Part shown: piece by piece, positions 33,455-41,496 of the stretch
Numbering within the stretch: the stretch's first letter is position 1
Layout: each line of letters starts with the position of its first letter
Assembly: GCA_021323165.1 (NCBI GenBank)
Contig: JAJTCJ010000007.1
Location: 1-62,583 of the forward strand
Length of the DNA stretch: 62,583 bases
Direction: 5' to 3'
Source: Bacteroidota bacterium
GTDB taxonomy: Bacteria; Bacteroidota; Bacteroidia; 2-12-FULL-35-15
Program-made: the position numbers and the translations under genes
The notes under the pieces: generated by a model
Database searches by the model: none
Seen by the model: only the letters and a program-made list of their open reading frames with translations
Told to the model about the DNA's origin: nothing

Positions 33455-34524
33455 TAGGCCAGTACAAAAATAAAAAGCAAGTTTTTATTATAGGTATAGG
33501 CCGCTCGGGAACAACCGTGCTATCAAGAGTTTTAAACACTCACCCTAAATTGCATTGTTTGCCAGAGGCTAATTTTCTTGTTTTCTTTTTAAATAGTTAT
33601 AAAAATAAAACCAGTTTCACTCGAAAAGAGATCGACCTTATTTTTGATCAGATTCGGGTCTATTCACTTTCTCATCCTTGGTTTGCGTGGTGGACTTTTG
33701 ATCAGGTTAAAGCCAAAGAGAATGTTTACAAAGCTTCTGAAAATAATCAACTCGATTATATTAGTCTCTGCAAGTTGATCTCTGTGCATTTTGAGGTTGT
33801 AAATGAAAATAAAGAATCAGCAGAGATTCTTATCGATAAGAATCCTAGTAATACTCTTTATGTTAACAAGATCAGTCAATGCATTCCTTCTGCACAATAT
33901 ATTTGGGTTGTAAGGGATTTTAGGGCTAATGTTCTATCACGTAAACAAAACACTGACCTGAAATCAGGTAATGTAGCCTTCTATGCTCAACGTTGGGTTT
34001 TATTCAATAAAATTGCTAAGAAATTTTCTCAACATAATAAAAAGAATGTTTGTTTTCTTAGATATGAGGACTTTGTAAAACAGAATGATACTGAGACGAA
34101 GAAATTGTTTGAGTTTTTGAATGTGAGTGTGGAAGAGGTGTTGAATAACAATAAGATCCACGCTATAAGACCTGATGACTTTGAGATAGCTCCGTTAATA
34201 AAAGAAAGGATTCACAAACATTATCAGAATTGGAATAAACCGTTAAATGATTCAAGACTTGATTCCTGGAAAGAGCATCTTAGTGAGAATGAGATAAGGA
34301 TCTGCGATGCTATTTGTGGCGATTTGGGGTCAGATCTGGGTTACAGTGTACACTTTCAGTTGAATCTATTACAACGTTTATGGATTAAAATAAGATATGC
34401 TATTCCAATTTTAAAGGCCCGGATCGATGTATCTAAAGATCTATTGATTTTTTATGCGTCTGCTGCTTTAAAGCTGAATCGATTGAAAAGAAGATATAAA
34501 AAACTAGGACTGCTTAACGACTGA
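33451..34524 (+). CDS. PAPS-dependent sulfotransferase (2)
   Basis: The 357-residue sulfotransferase is related to copy 1 and to copy 3 at 41497. The PAPS loop is IGIGRSGTTVLSRVLNTHPK, the middle segment is IDKNPSNTLYVNKI, and the 3'-phosphate site is WVVRDFRANVLSRKQ. Translation is coupled to copy 1 by a 4-bp overlap. It is convergent with the halogenase gene, with only 4 bp between the two stops and no visible terminator, so read-through antisense RNA is possible. Confidence 0.88.
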   Translation: MIGQYKNKKQVFIIGIGRSGTTVLSRVLNTHPKLHCLPEANFLVFFLNSYKNKTSFTRKEIDLIFDQIRVYSLSHPWFAWWTFDQVKAKENVYKASENNQLDYISLCKLISVHFEVVNENKESAEILIDKNPSNTLYVNKISQCIPSAQYIWVVRDFRANVLSRKQNTDLKSGNVAFYAQRWVLFNKIAKKFSQHNKKNVCFLRYEDFVKQNDTETKKLFEFLNVSVEEVLNNNKIHAIRPDDFEIAPLIKERIHKHYQNWNKPLNDSRLDSWKEHLSENEIRICDAICGDLGSDLGYSVHFQLNLLQRLWIKIRYAIPILKARIDVSKDLLIFYASAALKLNRLKRRYKKLGLLND

Positions 34525-34528
34525 CAGA

Positions 34529-35923
34529 TCATGAAAAAGCAGAATGGTCAAATTTTATATTTTCTGTCATTTCACCATACATTTCCTTGTAGTTCTCCCC
34601 GCATGTAGCCCCAAAGGCTTCATCTTTTGAGTGATCGATGAGGTGCTGAAACTTATTGATCATTTTAACATCTTTCATTGTGTCAATAAATTCGCTGTAT
34701 TTTTCGTGGTTTTTGAAAAAATCTCCGGCTAGTAAATAATGAAAAATAGAATAAATTGTTTCTGTTTTTTTATAGGAAAGCAATTTTTCCGGATGACCCA
34801 TCATTGCAAAATTCATGATCTCAGGTGTATAGAAAAGACGAATAAATTTTTCGAGAAGTTTTACAGCACCGTTTATCTGGCCGTATGCCTCATTAATAGC
34901 TTCATCTTTTCCTGAAATAAGTTTTTGGTGGAGTGCCTCAGAAATCAATTCGGCACTATGCATACCAACATATATACCACTTGAAAATATAGGATCAAGA
35001 AAAGCTCCTGCATCACCTATCATGGCAAAATTATTTCCGAATTTCTTTTCACAGTAATATGAATAATCTCCGTTTACCTGAACTTTATGATTCATTATTG
35101 CCTTTTTTAAAAGCACATTAACAGCAGGAGAATCCTCGATTTCTTTTAGGTAAAGATCTTTTTTCCAATCGCTGCTGCCAGAGGTAATGAGTTTTGATTT
35201 TTCTTCTTTTACAAAACTGTTGTTAACAACAACCCCAATGCTCAGATTATCACTGCTGATAGGAATTACCCAAACCCATCCTTTTTTTTCACCACCAAGA
35301 TAAACGATCTTGATCACACCCTGTTGTAAGGGAATGTCAAATTCGCTGTTGGACCAGTGTGACCATAAAGCTACCCTGTCAAGATCTTTAAATGATTTCT
35401 TTACACCAAGTTTGCTTCCCAGAAATGTGCTTTGGCCGCTTGCATCAACTATGAATCTAGACATGAATTTTTGTTCACCCAAATGTGAAGTAGCCGTAAC
35501 TTCCACAATACCATCCGGACGGTCAAGAAGGACATTTTTTACTGTAGTTTCTTCAAGTACTTCTGCTCCGCTTTTTCTGCTGTTAGTGAGCAGCATCTCA
35601 TCAAAGAGGGAACGTTTAACGTGGAATGACAGATAACTTTTATCCTTTACAACATTTTTAAAACACCATAAAGATTGTTTTTTTCCATCACTGTCAATGA
35701 AGTTAACTCCGGGTTTACGTGGAGAAATTTTTTTTAATTCTTCAAGAACACCAAGATTTTCAAGTGTATGATACGAAAGCGGAATGAGTGATTCTCCTAT
35801 GTGTTCTCTGGGAAATTTTTCTTTTTCTATTAAAAGTATTTTATGTCCCTTGCGAGCCAAAAGGGTTGCTGCAGTTGAGCCTGCTGGCCCGCCTCCGATA
35901 ATGATGACATCAAACAATTCCAT
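34529..35923 (-). CDS. Flavin-dependent halogenase, carrier-protein-bound pyrrole type (PltA/Bmp2-like)
   Basis: The 464-residue FAD enzyme starts with the dinucleotide-binding motif IIIGGGPAGSTAA. It keeps both diagnostic halogenase motifs: WxWxIP as W216-V-W218-V-I220-P221 (KKGWVWVIPIS) and FxxPxxSxG as FLDPIFSSG at 308-316. EKFPREHIGESL after the FAD region is typical of the group acting on carrier-bound substrates. These enzymes use FADH2, oxygen and halide to chlorinate or brominate an electron-rich ring. It is the last gene of the operon with a prolyl-AMP-ligase-like enzyme, carrier protein and prolyl oxidase, so pyrrolyl-carrier protein is the likely substrate. A plain FAD hydroxylase is less likely given the two motifs. 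Confidence 0.85.
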   Translation of the reverse strand: MELFDVIIIGGGPAGSTAATLLARKGHKILLIEKEKFPREHIGESLIPLSYHTLENLGVLEELKKISPRKPGVNFIDSDGKKQSLWCFKNVVKDKSYLSFHVKRSLFDEMLLTNSRKSGAEVLEETTVKNVLLDRPDGIVEVTATSHLGEQKFMSRFIVDASGQSTFLGSKLGVKKSFKDLDRVALWSHWSNSEFDIPLQQGVIKIVYLGGEKKGWVWVIPISSDNLSIGVVVNNSFVKEEKSKLITSGSSDWKKDLYLKEIEDSPAVNVLLKKAIMNHKVQVNGDYSYYCEKKFGNNFAMIGDAGAFLDPIFSSGIYVGMHSAELISEALHQKLISGKDEAINEAYGQINGAVKLLEKFIRLFYTPEIMNFAMMGHPEKLLSYKKTETIYSIFHYLLAGDFFKNHEKYSEFIDTMKDVKMINKFQHLIDHSKDEAFGATCGENYKEMYGEMTENIKFDHSAFS

Positions 35924-35959
35924 ATTCTTAATTTTATTCTAAACTAAATTTACAAAAAA

Positions 35960-37108
35960 TTAAAGTCCAAGCCATGACGAAATAATATTCCTTTGGATAT
36001 CGGATGTGCCTGAGTAAATGGTGCTGCCTATTGCATCCCTTAATGCTCTCTCGATGGGATAAGAAGACGTATAACCATTTCCTCCATGAATTGTTACTGC
36101 TTCCATAGCTGCGGCAGTGTATGCCTCAGACACAAAAAGTTTTGCAATCGAGGCATTTAAAGTATTTTCCCTACCGGTATTAAGACCATTTGCCGCTTTA
36201 TAGGTTAAAAGTCTACCTGCTTCGAGCTGCATTTTCATATTTGCTATCCGGTGTGATACAGCTTGTTTTTTTCCAATGGATTCGTTGCTGATAATTCTTG
36301 TTTGAGCATACTTAATAGACTGTTCCAATAATCTTTGCATTGATCCAATCTGGCATGCTGCCATACCGGTACGTTCCCATTCCATAGAATAATTGAAAAC
36401 AGTGGTTCCTCCACCTATTTGACCAAGAATATCAGACTCACTTACAAAAACATTATCAAAAAAAAGTTCACACATATTACAGCTGCGTAGTCCCATCTTT
36501 TCAAGTGAATTTCCTATTGAGATACCTTCAGTTTTCATATCCAGAATGAATGCCGTGATCCCACCCAGGAATCCTTTGTTTTCATCTGTAAGAGTATAAA
36601 TAAGGATAGTGTCAGCAACAGGTCCGTTAGAAGCAAAAGTCTTGCTACCGTCAATAATGAAACCATCTTTATACCTTTTTGCACTTGTCTTTAAATGGAA
36701 TGCATCTGAACCTGAAGTATTTTCAGTCATACAATTCACCATTATACTTTTTCCGGTGGAAACCGATGAGAGGTACTTTTCCTTTTGTGCATTGTTTCCA
36801 AAATGCAATAATGGTGAAACGCCAGCGAGAAAATGAGCACATATTGCAAAATTTAATCCGCCATCCGTGCATGAATATCCAAGAGCTTCCAATGCAATGA
36901 TAGCAGAAAAAGGATCCATGTTACCTCCTCCAAATAAAGAAGGAACAGTAAGCCCTGTCAGTTTCTGTTCACCTGCTTTCAGCCAAAGCTCGCGCGGGAA
37001 TAATTGATCCTTATCACGCTCTGCGGCTTTACTATTGAGTTCCTTTTCTGCGAAAGCTATAATTTGCTCTCTTATAAGTTTTTGTTCATTACTTAATGAA
37101 AAATCCAT
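35960..37108 (-). CDS. Prolyl-carrier-protein dehydrogenase (PltE/CloN3/RedW-like acyl-CoA dehydrogenase family)
   Basis: The 382-residue protein is an acyl-CoA dehydrogenase-fold flavoprotein. FAD-site elements are CMTENTSGSDAFHLKT, FIIDGSKTFASNG and IHGGNGYTSSYPIERALRDA. The probable catalytic base is Glu245 in SMEWERTGMAA, the position used by PltE/CloN3-type oxidases. In pyrrole pathways it oxidises prolyl-S-carrier protein to pyrrolyl-2-carboxyl-S-carrier protein. Its ATG shares one base with the TAA of the adenylation gene (TAATG), so the two are tightly coupled, and the halogenase follows after a 36-bp gap. Ordinary fatty-acid beta-oxidation is unlikely in this context. Confidence 0.88.
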   Translation of the reverse strand: MDFSLSNEQKLIREQIIAFAEKELNSKAAERDKDQLFPRELWLKAGEQKLTGLTVPSLFGGGNMDPFSAIIALEALGYSCTDGGLNFAICAHFLAGVSPLLHFGNNAQKEKYLSSVSTGKSIMVNCMTENTSGSDAFHLKTSAKRYKDGFIIDGSKTFASNGPVADTILIYTLTDENKGFLGGITAFILDMKTEGISIGNSLEKMGLRSCNMCELFFDNVFVSESDILGQIGGGTTVFNYSMEWERTGMAACQIGSMQRLLEQSIKYAQTRIISNESIGKKQAVSHRIANMKMQLEAGRLLTYKAANGLNTGRENTLNASIAKLFVSEAYTAAAMEAVTIHGGNGYTSSYPIERALRDAIGSTIYSGTSDIQRNIISSWLGL

Positions 37109-38580
37109 TATAGAAGTTGTTTTAAAACCTGGAGGTCAGTTTTGTTGCTTGAAGTTTGAGGAAGCTTTTCAAGAAATATAAAGGTATCTGGAATCATATA
37201 AGCAGGCAAGTGTTTTTTGCAATATTCTTTCATTTTTATTTCTGATTGAGTTTCTATGCTTTGGGTGCAAATAAAAGCAGTGATAATGATATCCTCATTT
37301 GCATCCTTTTGAGAGAGTACTGCACATTCATTGATCAGTTCATTCTTAGTTAATGCTGTTTCAATCTCCGCGAGTTCAATTCGATAACCGTTCCGTTTCA
37401 CCATTCTGTCATTTCTGTCCCTGAAAATAAAATTCCCATCTTTATCAATGCTGACTATATCACCGGTCCTGTACCATTTTGAACCTGCTTCGTCAATGAA
37501 CAAGCTGTCGGTTTCAGTTGCGTTCCAATAACCTGCAAACAAACCATCTCCGCTAATACACAGTTCTCCGGTGGTTTCATCACCTATTATCATAGCCCTG
37601 TAGTGAGAGCAACATCTTCCAATAGGAAAGTTATTTGAAAAGGAAGTGATATCGTTTGGTATTTTAAAAAAAGTGCACACGTTTGTTTCAGTAGGACCAA
37701 AGAGATTATAATATTCTGCGGTCGGCCAATGCAACTTTAAAGTCTGAAAACGCTTGACCGGATAAACTTCACCGGCAAATAAAACAAGTCGTAATTGATC
37801 ATAATCGTATTTATACATTTTACCGTAAAGAGAAAGCATGTTGAGAATGGTAGGGGTTGAATACCATATAGTTATTTTTTTTTCAGATATAAGCTGGGAA
37901 AGCAAGATGGGATTTCTTGATATCGCTTCATCGATTAGGACAAGTGAAGCACCCTGCTTTATGCTTACAAAAAGGTCAAAAACTGATAAGTCGAAATGAA
38001 AAGGGGCATGTGATGCAAACCTATCATTTTGTTTTGGGTGGAATGTTTCAACACTCCAGTTAATAAACTTAAGAGCAGCATTTTCGGTGATCATAACACC
38101 TTTTGGTTCTCCCGTTGATCCGGATGTATAAAGAATATACGCAAGATCTGGAATGGATTTTTTTGAAGGAGAATTACGGATCGCGAGAATTGATCCATTA
38201 TCAATTCGAGCCTTTATATTATAAATATCAGGAAGGATTTTTAGTTGTTCCTCATTTATTATGATTGCCTGGACATCAGAATTTTCTATAATAAATCGAT
38301 TGCGTTCATCAGGTGCAGCTTTATCTAACGGAAGATATGCTGCGCCTGCTTTAAGTATTCCAAATATGGAGGCAACAAACTCGATAGACTTTGGTAAACA
38401 TATCGCTACCCTGTTTCCTTTACCAACATTTAATGATAACAAAAGGTTTGAAAGTTGTTCAGCACGTACATTTAGTTCATGATAGGAGCAGGTGTCAACA
38501 CCGGAGATCAATGCTGTTTCATTCGGGAAAAGTAAAGCTGATGAATAAAGTAAGCGATATAATCCTGAAGTTTCAACCAT
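37108..38580 (-). CDS. L-prolyl-AMP ligase (PltF/CloN4/RedM-like adenylation enzyme)
   Basis: The 490-residue stand-alone adenylation domain activates an amino acid and loads it on the adjacent carrier protein. Core motifs are A3 YTSGSTGEPKG (151-161), A4 FHFDLSVFDLF, A5 YNLFGPTETNVC, A7 YRTGD and A8 RMVKRNGYRIELAEIE; A10 has Lys480 in SSNKTDLQVL. The WYSTPTILNML, VLFAGEVYP and FGPTETNVC segments closely resemble prolyl-AMP ligases of pyrrole pathways rather than general NRPS A-domains or DltA. The start overlaps the carrier protein gene by 8 bp. Proline specificity is inferred from this resemblance and from the neighbours; the pocket residues were not aligned. Confidence 0.88.
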   Translation of the reverse strand: MVETSGLYRLLYSSALLFPNETALISGVDTCSYHELNVRAEQLSNLLLSLNVGKGNRVAICLPKSIEFVASIFGILKAGAAYLPLDKAAPDERNRFIIENSDVQAIIINEEQLKILPDIYNIKARIDNGSILAIRNSPSKKSIPDLAYILYTSGSTGEPKGVMITENAALKFINWSVETFHPKQNDRFASHAPFHFDLSVFDLFVSIKQGASLVLIDEAISRNPILLSQLISEKKITIWYSTPTILNMLSLYGKMYKYDYDQLRLVLFAGEVYPVKRFQTLKLHWPTAEYYNLFGPTETNVCTFFKIPNDITSFSNNFPIGRCCSHYRAMIIGDETTGELCISGDGLFAGYWNATETDSLFIDEAGSKWYRTGDIVSIDKDGNFIFRDRNDRMVKRNGYRIELAEIETALTKNELINECAVLSQKDANEDIIITAFICTQSIETQSEIKMKEYCKKHLPAYMIPDTFIFLEKLPQTSSNKTDLQVLKQLL

Positions 38581-38830
38581 GAATTTTTTTCAGAACAAAG
38601 TTAGCAATGATCTCTATTGTATCCAGATTGTCACGATCCACTTCATGAGCTTCAAATTCGAATTTGTATTCCTTTTCAAGAAAGGAGATCATCTGCATGG
38701 TTGAAATAGAATCCATGATTCCTCCGCTGATAAGTGGAGTATTGTCTCTAAGATCTGCATCTGAAGAATTCTTTAAGAACCTTGAAAGAATATACTCTCT
38801 TACGGTCTTTTTGATAGGGTTTGTTTCCAT
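38573..38830 (-). CDS. Peptidyl carrier protein (PltL/CloN5-like)
   Basis: The 85-residue four-helix carrier protein has the phosphopantetheine site GGIMDSISTMQMI, with Ser41 as the attachment residue. The flanking EKEYKFEFEAHEVDRDNLDTI is the usual helix II-III region. It would carry proline, then pyrrole and halopyrrole, as thioesters between the adenylation enzyme, oxidase and halogenase. It sits between the MBOAT-SGNH gene (26-bp gap) and the adenylation gene (8-bp overlap). This position is like that of DltC in dlt operons, between the A-domain and MBOAT functions. Confidence 0.92.
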   Translation of the reverse strand: METNPIKKTVREYILSRFLKNSSDADLRDNTPLISGGIMDSISTMQMISFLEKEYKFEFEAHEVDRDNLDTIEIIANFVLKKIHG

Positions 38831-38856
38831 AGGGAGATTACTTTTATAAAAATAGT

Positions 38857-41385
38857 TTATTTATGCTTAAAAATATATCTTTTATTTTTGATGAGCTCCT
38901 GGTAGAAAATATCAGCGATGAGCATGTGACCTCTGGTATTAGGATGTGAGTTCCATTCCGAGATCCGGATCGCATTCTCATCAGTTTTGCGATATACTTT
39001 TCTCAGGTCTAGTGTCACAAATTGAAGGCTTTTCGCATATGACAAAATACTTTCATATTCCTCATTATTCTCCGGATCCCCTATAGTCGGAAGATATGCC
39101 CATACTGGAATTGCGTTGTTTTTTTTACATTCTTCAGCGATCTGCATATAGCTCCATTTTATTAACTGATCGGCAAAGGGCTGAAGTCTCAATTTGATCT
39201 CGTCTTCACTCATAGATTGTTTGGAACCGGATATTGCTTTTATTTCTTCAAGAAATGGATAATAAAGATATTTTCCCTGACGAATAAGACTAGCGACACA
39301 GATAAGCATTCTGTCTTTTTCAGAGGAGTGTGCGAAATACAAAACTATATCTGGTGAAAATCTGAATACCTTCGTTCTGCATAATTCAACATGCTGCACA
39401 AGATAAAAACCTCCATTAGCAAAATTGAGTATTTCAATATTTTTATCTTCAGTATTAGCGTTGTAACGCGTTTCGACAATATTTTCAAAAACCTCTGCGT
39501 TGCTTACTCCTGATCCCATTTCATATGAACCTCCAAGTAGCGCGATTCTCCATACTGAATCTGGTTTTGCCAACGTATATTCTTTATCCCTTAATCCAAA
39601 TGTGTTGCTTTCAAAAAGATAATTCTCATTTTTTACTTTAACATTAGGTTTAATTATCTTAGTGAGTATATCATCTGTGCGGACATAAGCTTCACCCAGT
39701 GTAGAATTATTTTTTTGTCTTTTCAATGGGATTTCCCACAATCCGCTTGGGCGATTCTCTTCTCCATCAATCAGCTTTACATAATAGTCCTGTTCTTTTT
39801 TTTCGGAATCATGACGATTTGGTTTTTCCTCAGATAATGAAACAACAAATGCGTTGACTCTTTCAGGTAAAATTCTGGCTGTAGGGCCGCAACTGAGCAA
39901 TGTCAATAGGATGATATATGGAAATGTAAGCAAAAGAGTCTTGTGAGGCTCCATGAATATAATTCTTGCCGGAAGCTTTTTACGAAGTAAGAATTGTATG
40001 GTTATTCCTGAGATGATCACTAAAAGATAAATCAAAATACAGAAGGCAAGTTCCTTCCATGTAAAAAGGGAACTTTGTATAACCAAATATAACCATTCTG
40101 AAAGGGATTCGCTTGTCCACATTCCCCACATAACGGACATGAATAAGAATATTCCTGTAATCTTGATCATTCGAATAGTATATGAAGTGAGTTCACTCTT
40201 TTCTGATTTTTTATCAGAATTCTTTTCTATCCAGACAGCATTTATTGTAATGCATGTACCAATGACCATCCAGAAAGTTATATCTGCCGAAAGTGAAGTG
40301 AAAGTACCACGCAACCAAAATAATTGATAGTCATGCAGAAGCCAAGTGAGGGCAAAAATGATCATCATGGTCACAGGTAATGCATACTGAGGCGTCTTTT
40401 TTTTAAGCTTGAAAAAAATGGGATAAAAGAAAACTTTTAAAATAAACTCTCTCCAGTAAGTATTAATTCTTTTCCAGAGATCAATGAAGTTTTCAGAAAG
40501 AAAATAATTGTTGAAAGCAGGCGGAAGATTAAATCCGAAAATACATAACAAACCAATGATTATGTGAAATAAACCGGAGATCCTTATGATAAGCGCATAA
40601 GTGCAAATGGTGAATTGAAGAAAAGAAATAAGATCATGAACTTCATAAGGAGCCGGGAGAAAGTGATAATAAATCAAACGATAACATAAAATATGGATGA
40701 TACCACGAAGGATCCACCTAATTCCTTTTTGCCATGTATGTTCATCCATAGCAGTATTGTATGTTCTTACATAAGTTTTATAATCTACGATCGGAAAAAA
40801 TAAGAAGCATATATTAGGATACATGAAAAAATACGGTAGGCTAGTCCAGAATGAAGGTTTGATCGTTTTATGTTTTATCTCATAAAGATAGATCATGAGC
40901 CTGAACATGAACATCGAAGCGATAAAAGGGACAACTAATGCCGCCCTTGGAGCATAAAACAATTCTGATCGGAGAATGAAAAGTACAGCAGCGATAATTA
41001 GTATGATGGAGATCCTGAAAAAAAATGAAATGGATAAATGACAAACAGCAACAAGTGTTAAGGATATAGTTAAAAGTGTTGTACCTGAAAATAAACCGAA
41101 AGCAAAGTAAATTACAAATACCATTAATGAAAGAAATACCAGAGGTCGGAAAGGTAAAGGCATAAAACTATTGATCGTAAAAGCAATAATTATGTAAGGA
41201 GCAAGTTCCGAAAGGCCGGAAAATTTTTCGATCTGAAATGATTGAATAATATAGAAAAGTGCAGAAAGCTGTAATAGTGAGATCAAAAAGGATTTAATCT
41301 TTCGGAGAGAATATAATTCTAAATAAGAAATATCTTGACGGAAAAATTTCTTGTGCCACGCATCTGCGCGAACCGTTAGATCCAT
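38857..41385 (-). CDS. MBOAT acyltransferase fused to a C-terminal SGNH-like domain
   Basis: The 842-residue protein has about 12-14 membrane helices in its first ~510 residues, then an extracytoplasmic SGNH/GDSL-like domain (about 600-835). The MBOAT signature is visible at 293-325 (NYFLSENFIDLWKRINTYWREF...FFYPIF), and the likely catalytic histidine is His351 in LTWLLHDYQ. The SGNH part has GGSYEMG (Ser620), NFANGGFY, LYFAHSSEKDR and SHPNTRGH (His814); the usual Asp three residues before His is replaced by Trp811. MBOAT plus SGNH pairs (DltB/DltD, AlgI/AlgJ, PatA/PatB) move acyl groups across the membrane onto polymers. Here the two are one chain, in an operon with a carrier protein, so a DltB-DltD-like role is proposed. 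Confidence 0.82.
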   Translation of the reverse strand: MDLTVRADAWHKKFFRQDISYLELYSLRKIKSFLISLLQLSALFYIIQSFQIEKFSGLSELAPYIIIAFTINSFMPLPFRPLVFLSLMVFVIYFAFGLFSGTTLLTISLTLVAVCHLSISFFFRISIILIIAAVLFILRSELFYAPRAALVVPFIASMFMFRLMIYLYEIKHKTIKPSFWTSLPYFFMYPNICFLFFPIVDYKTYVRTYNTAMDEHTWQKGIRWILRGIIHILCYRLIYYHFLPAPYEVHDLISFLQFTICTYALIIRISGLFHIIIGLLCIFGFNLPPAFNNYFLSENFIDLWKRINTYWREFILKVFFYPIFFKLKKKTPQYALPVTMMIIFALTWLLHDYQLFWLRGTFTSLSADITFWMVIGTCITINAVWIEKNSDKKSEKSELTSYTIRMIKITGIFLFMSVMWGMWTSESLSEWLYLVIQSSLFTWKELAFCILIYLLVIISGITIQFLLRKKLPARIIFMEPHKTLLLTFPYIILLTLLSCGPTARILPERVNAFVVSLSEEKPNRHDSEKKEQDYYVKLIDGEENRPSGLWEIPLKRQKNNSTLGEAYVRTDDILTKIIKPNVKVKNENYLFESNTFGLRDKEYTLAKPDSVWRIALLGGSYEMGSGVSNAEVFENIVETRYNANTEDKNIEILNFANGGFYLVQHVELCRTKVFRFSPDIVLYFAHSSEKDRMLICVASLIRQGKYLYYPFLEEIKAISGSKQSMSEDEIKLRLQPFADQLIKWSYMQIAEECKKNNAIPVWAYLPTIGDPENNEEYESILSYAKSLQFVTLDLRKVYRKTDENAIRISEWNSHPNTRGHMLIADIFYQELIKNKRYIFKHK

Positions 41386-41401
41386 AAAAATAATTGTTTA
41401 C

Positions 41402-41409
41402 CAAATATA
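41402..41409 (-). promoter_or_regulatory. Putative promoter of the halopyrrole operon
   Basis: On the minus strand TATATTTG (41409..41402) matches TAnnTTTG, with a TTG (41428..41426) 16 bp upstream. The start would be a few bases before the ATG at 41385, giving a nearly leaderless mRNA. A divergent element for the third sulfotransferase lies about 70 bp away. Confidence 0.5.
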
Positions 41410-41477
41410 AGTAAATATTTACGGACAAGTTCCCTGAGGCAAATTACAATAATAAAGACAAGTCTTGAAAAAACTGT

Positions 41478-41485
41478 TAAATTTG
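41478..41485 (+). promoter_or_regulatory. Putative promoter of sulfotransferase (3)
   Basis: TAAATTTG at 41478-41485 fits TAnnTTTG and lies 11 bp before the ATG at 41497, implying a very short leader. No TTG is seen at 19 bp; one at 41465-41467 is too close. Confidence 0.45.
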
Positions 41486-41496
41486 AGATTCATAGA

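Noticed and set aside
34529-35923. Geranylgeranyl reductase or plain FAD hydroxylase
   Set aside because: Both halogenase motifs (WxWxIP and FxxPxxSxG) are present and the neighbours form a pyrrole-carrier pathway.
37108-38580. True DltA (D-alanine ligase)
   Set aside because: Motifs around A4-A5 (FDLSVFD, VLFAGEVYP, GPTETNVC) fit prolyl-AMP ligases better, and a prolyl oxidase and halogenase follow, which D-alanylation would not need. A broader acyl specificity cannot be excluded.
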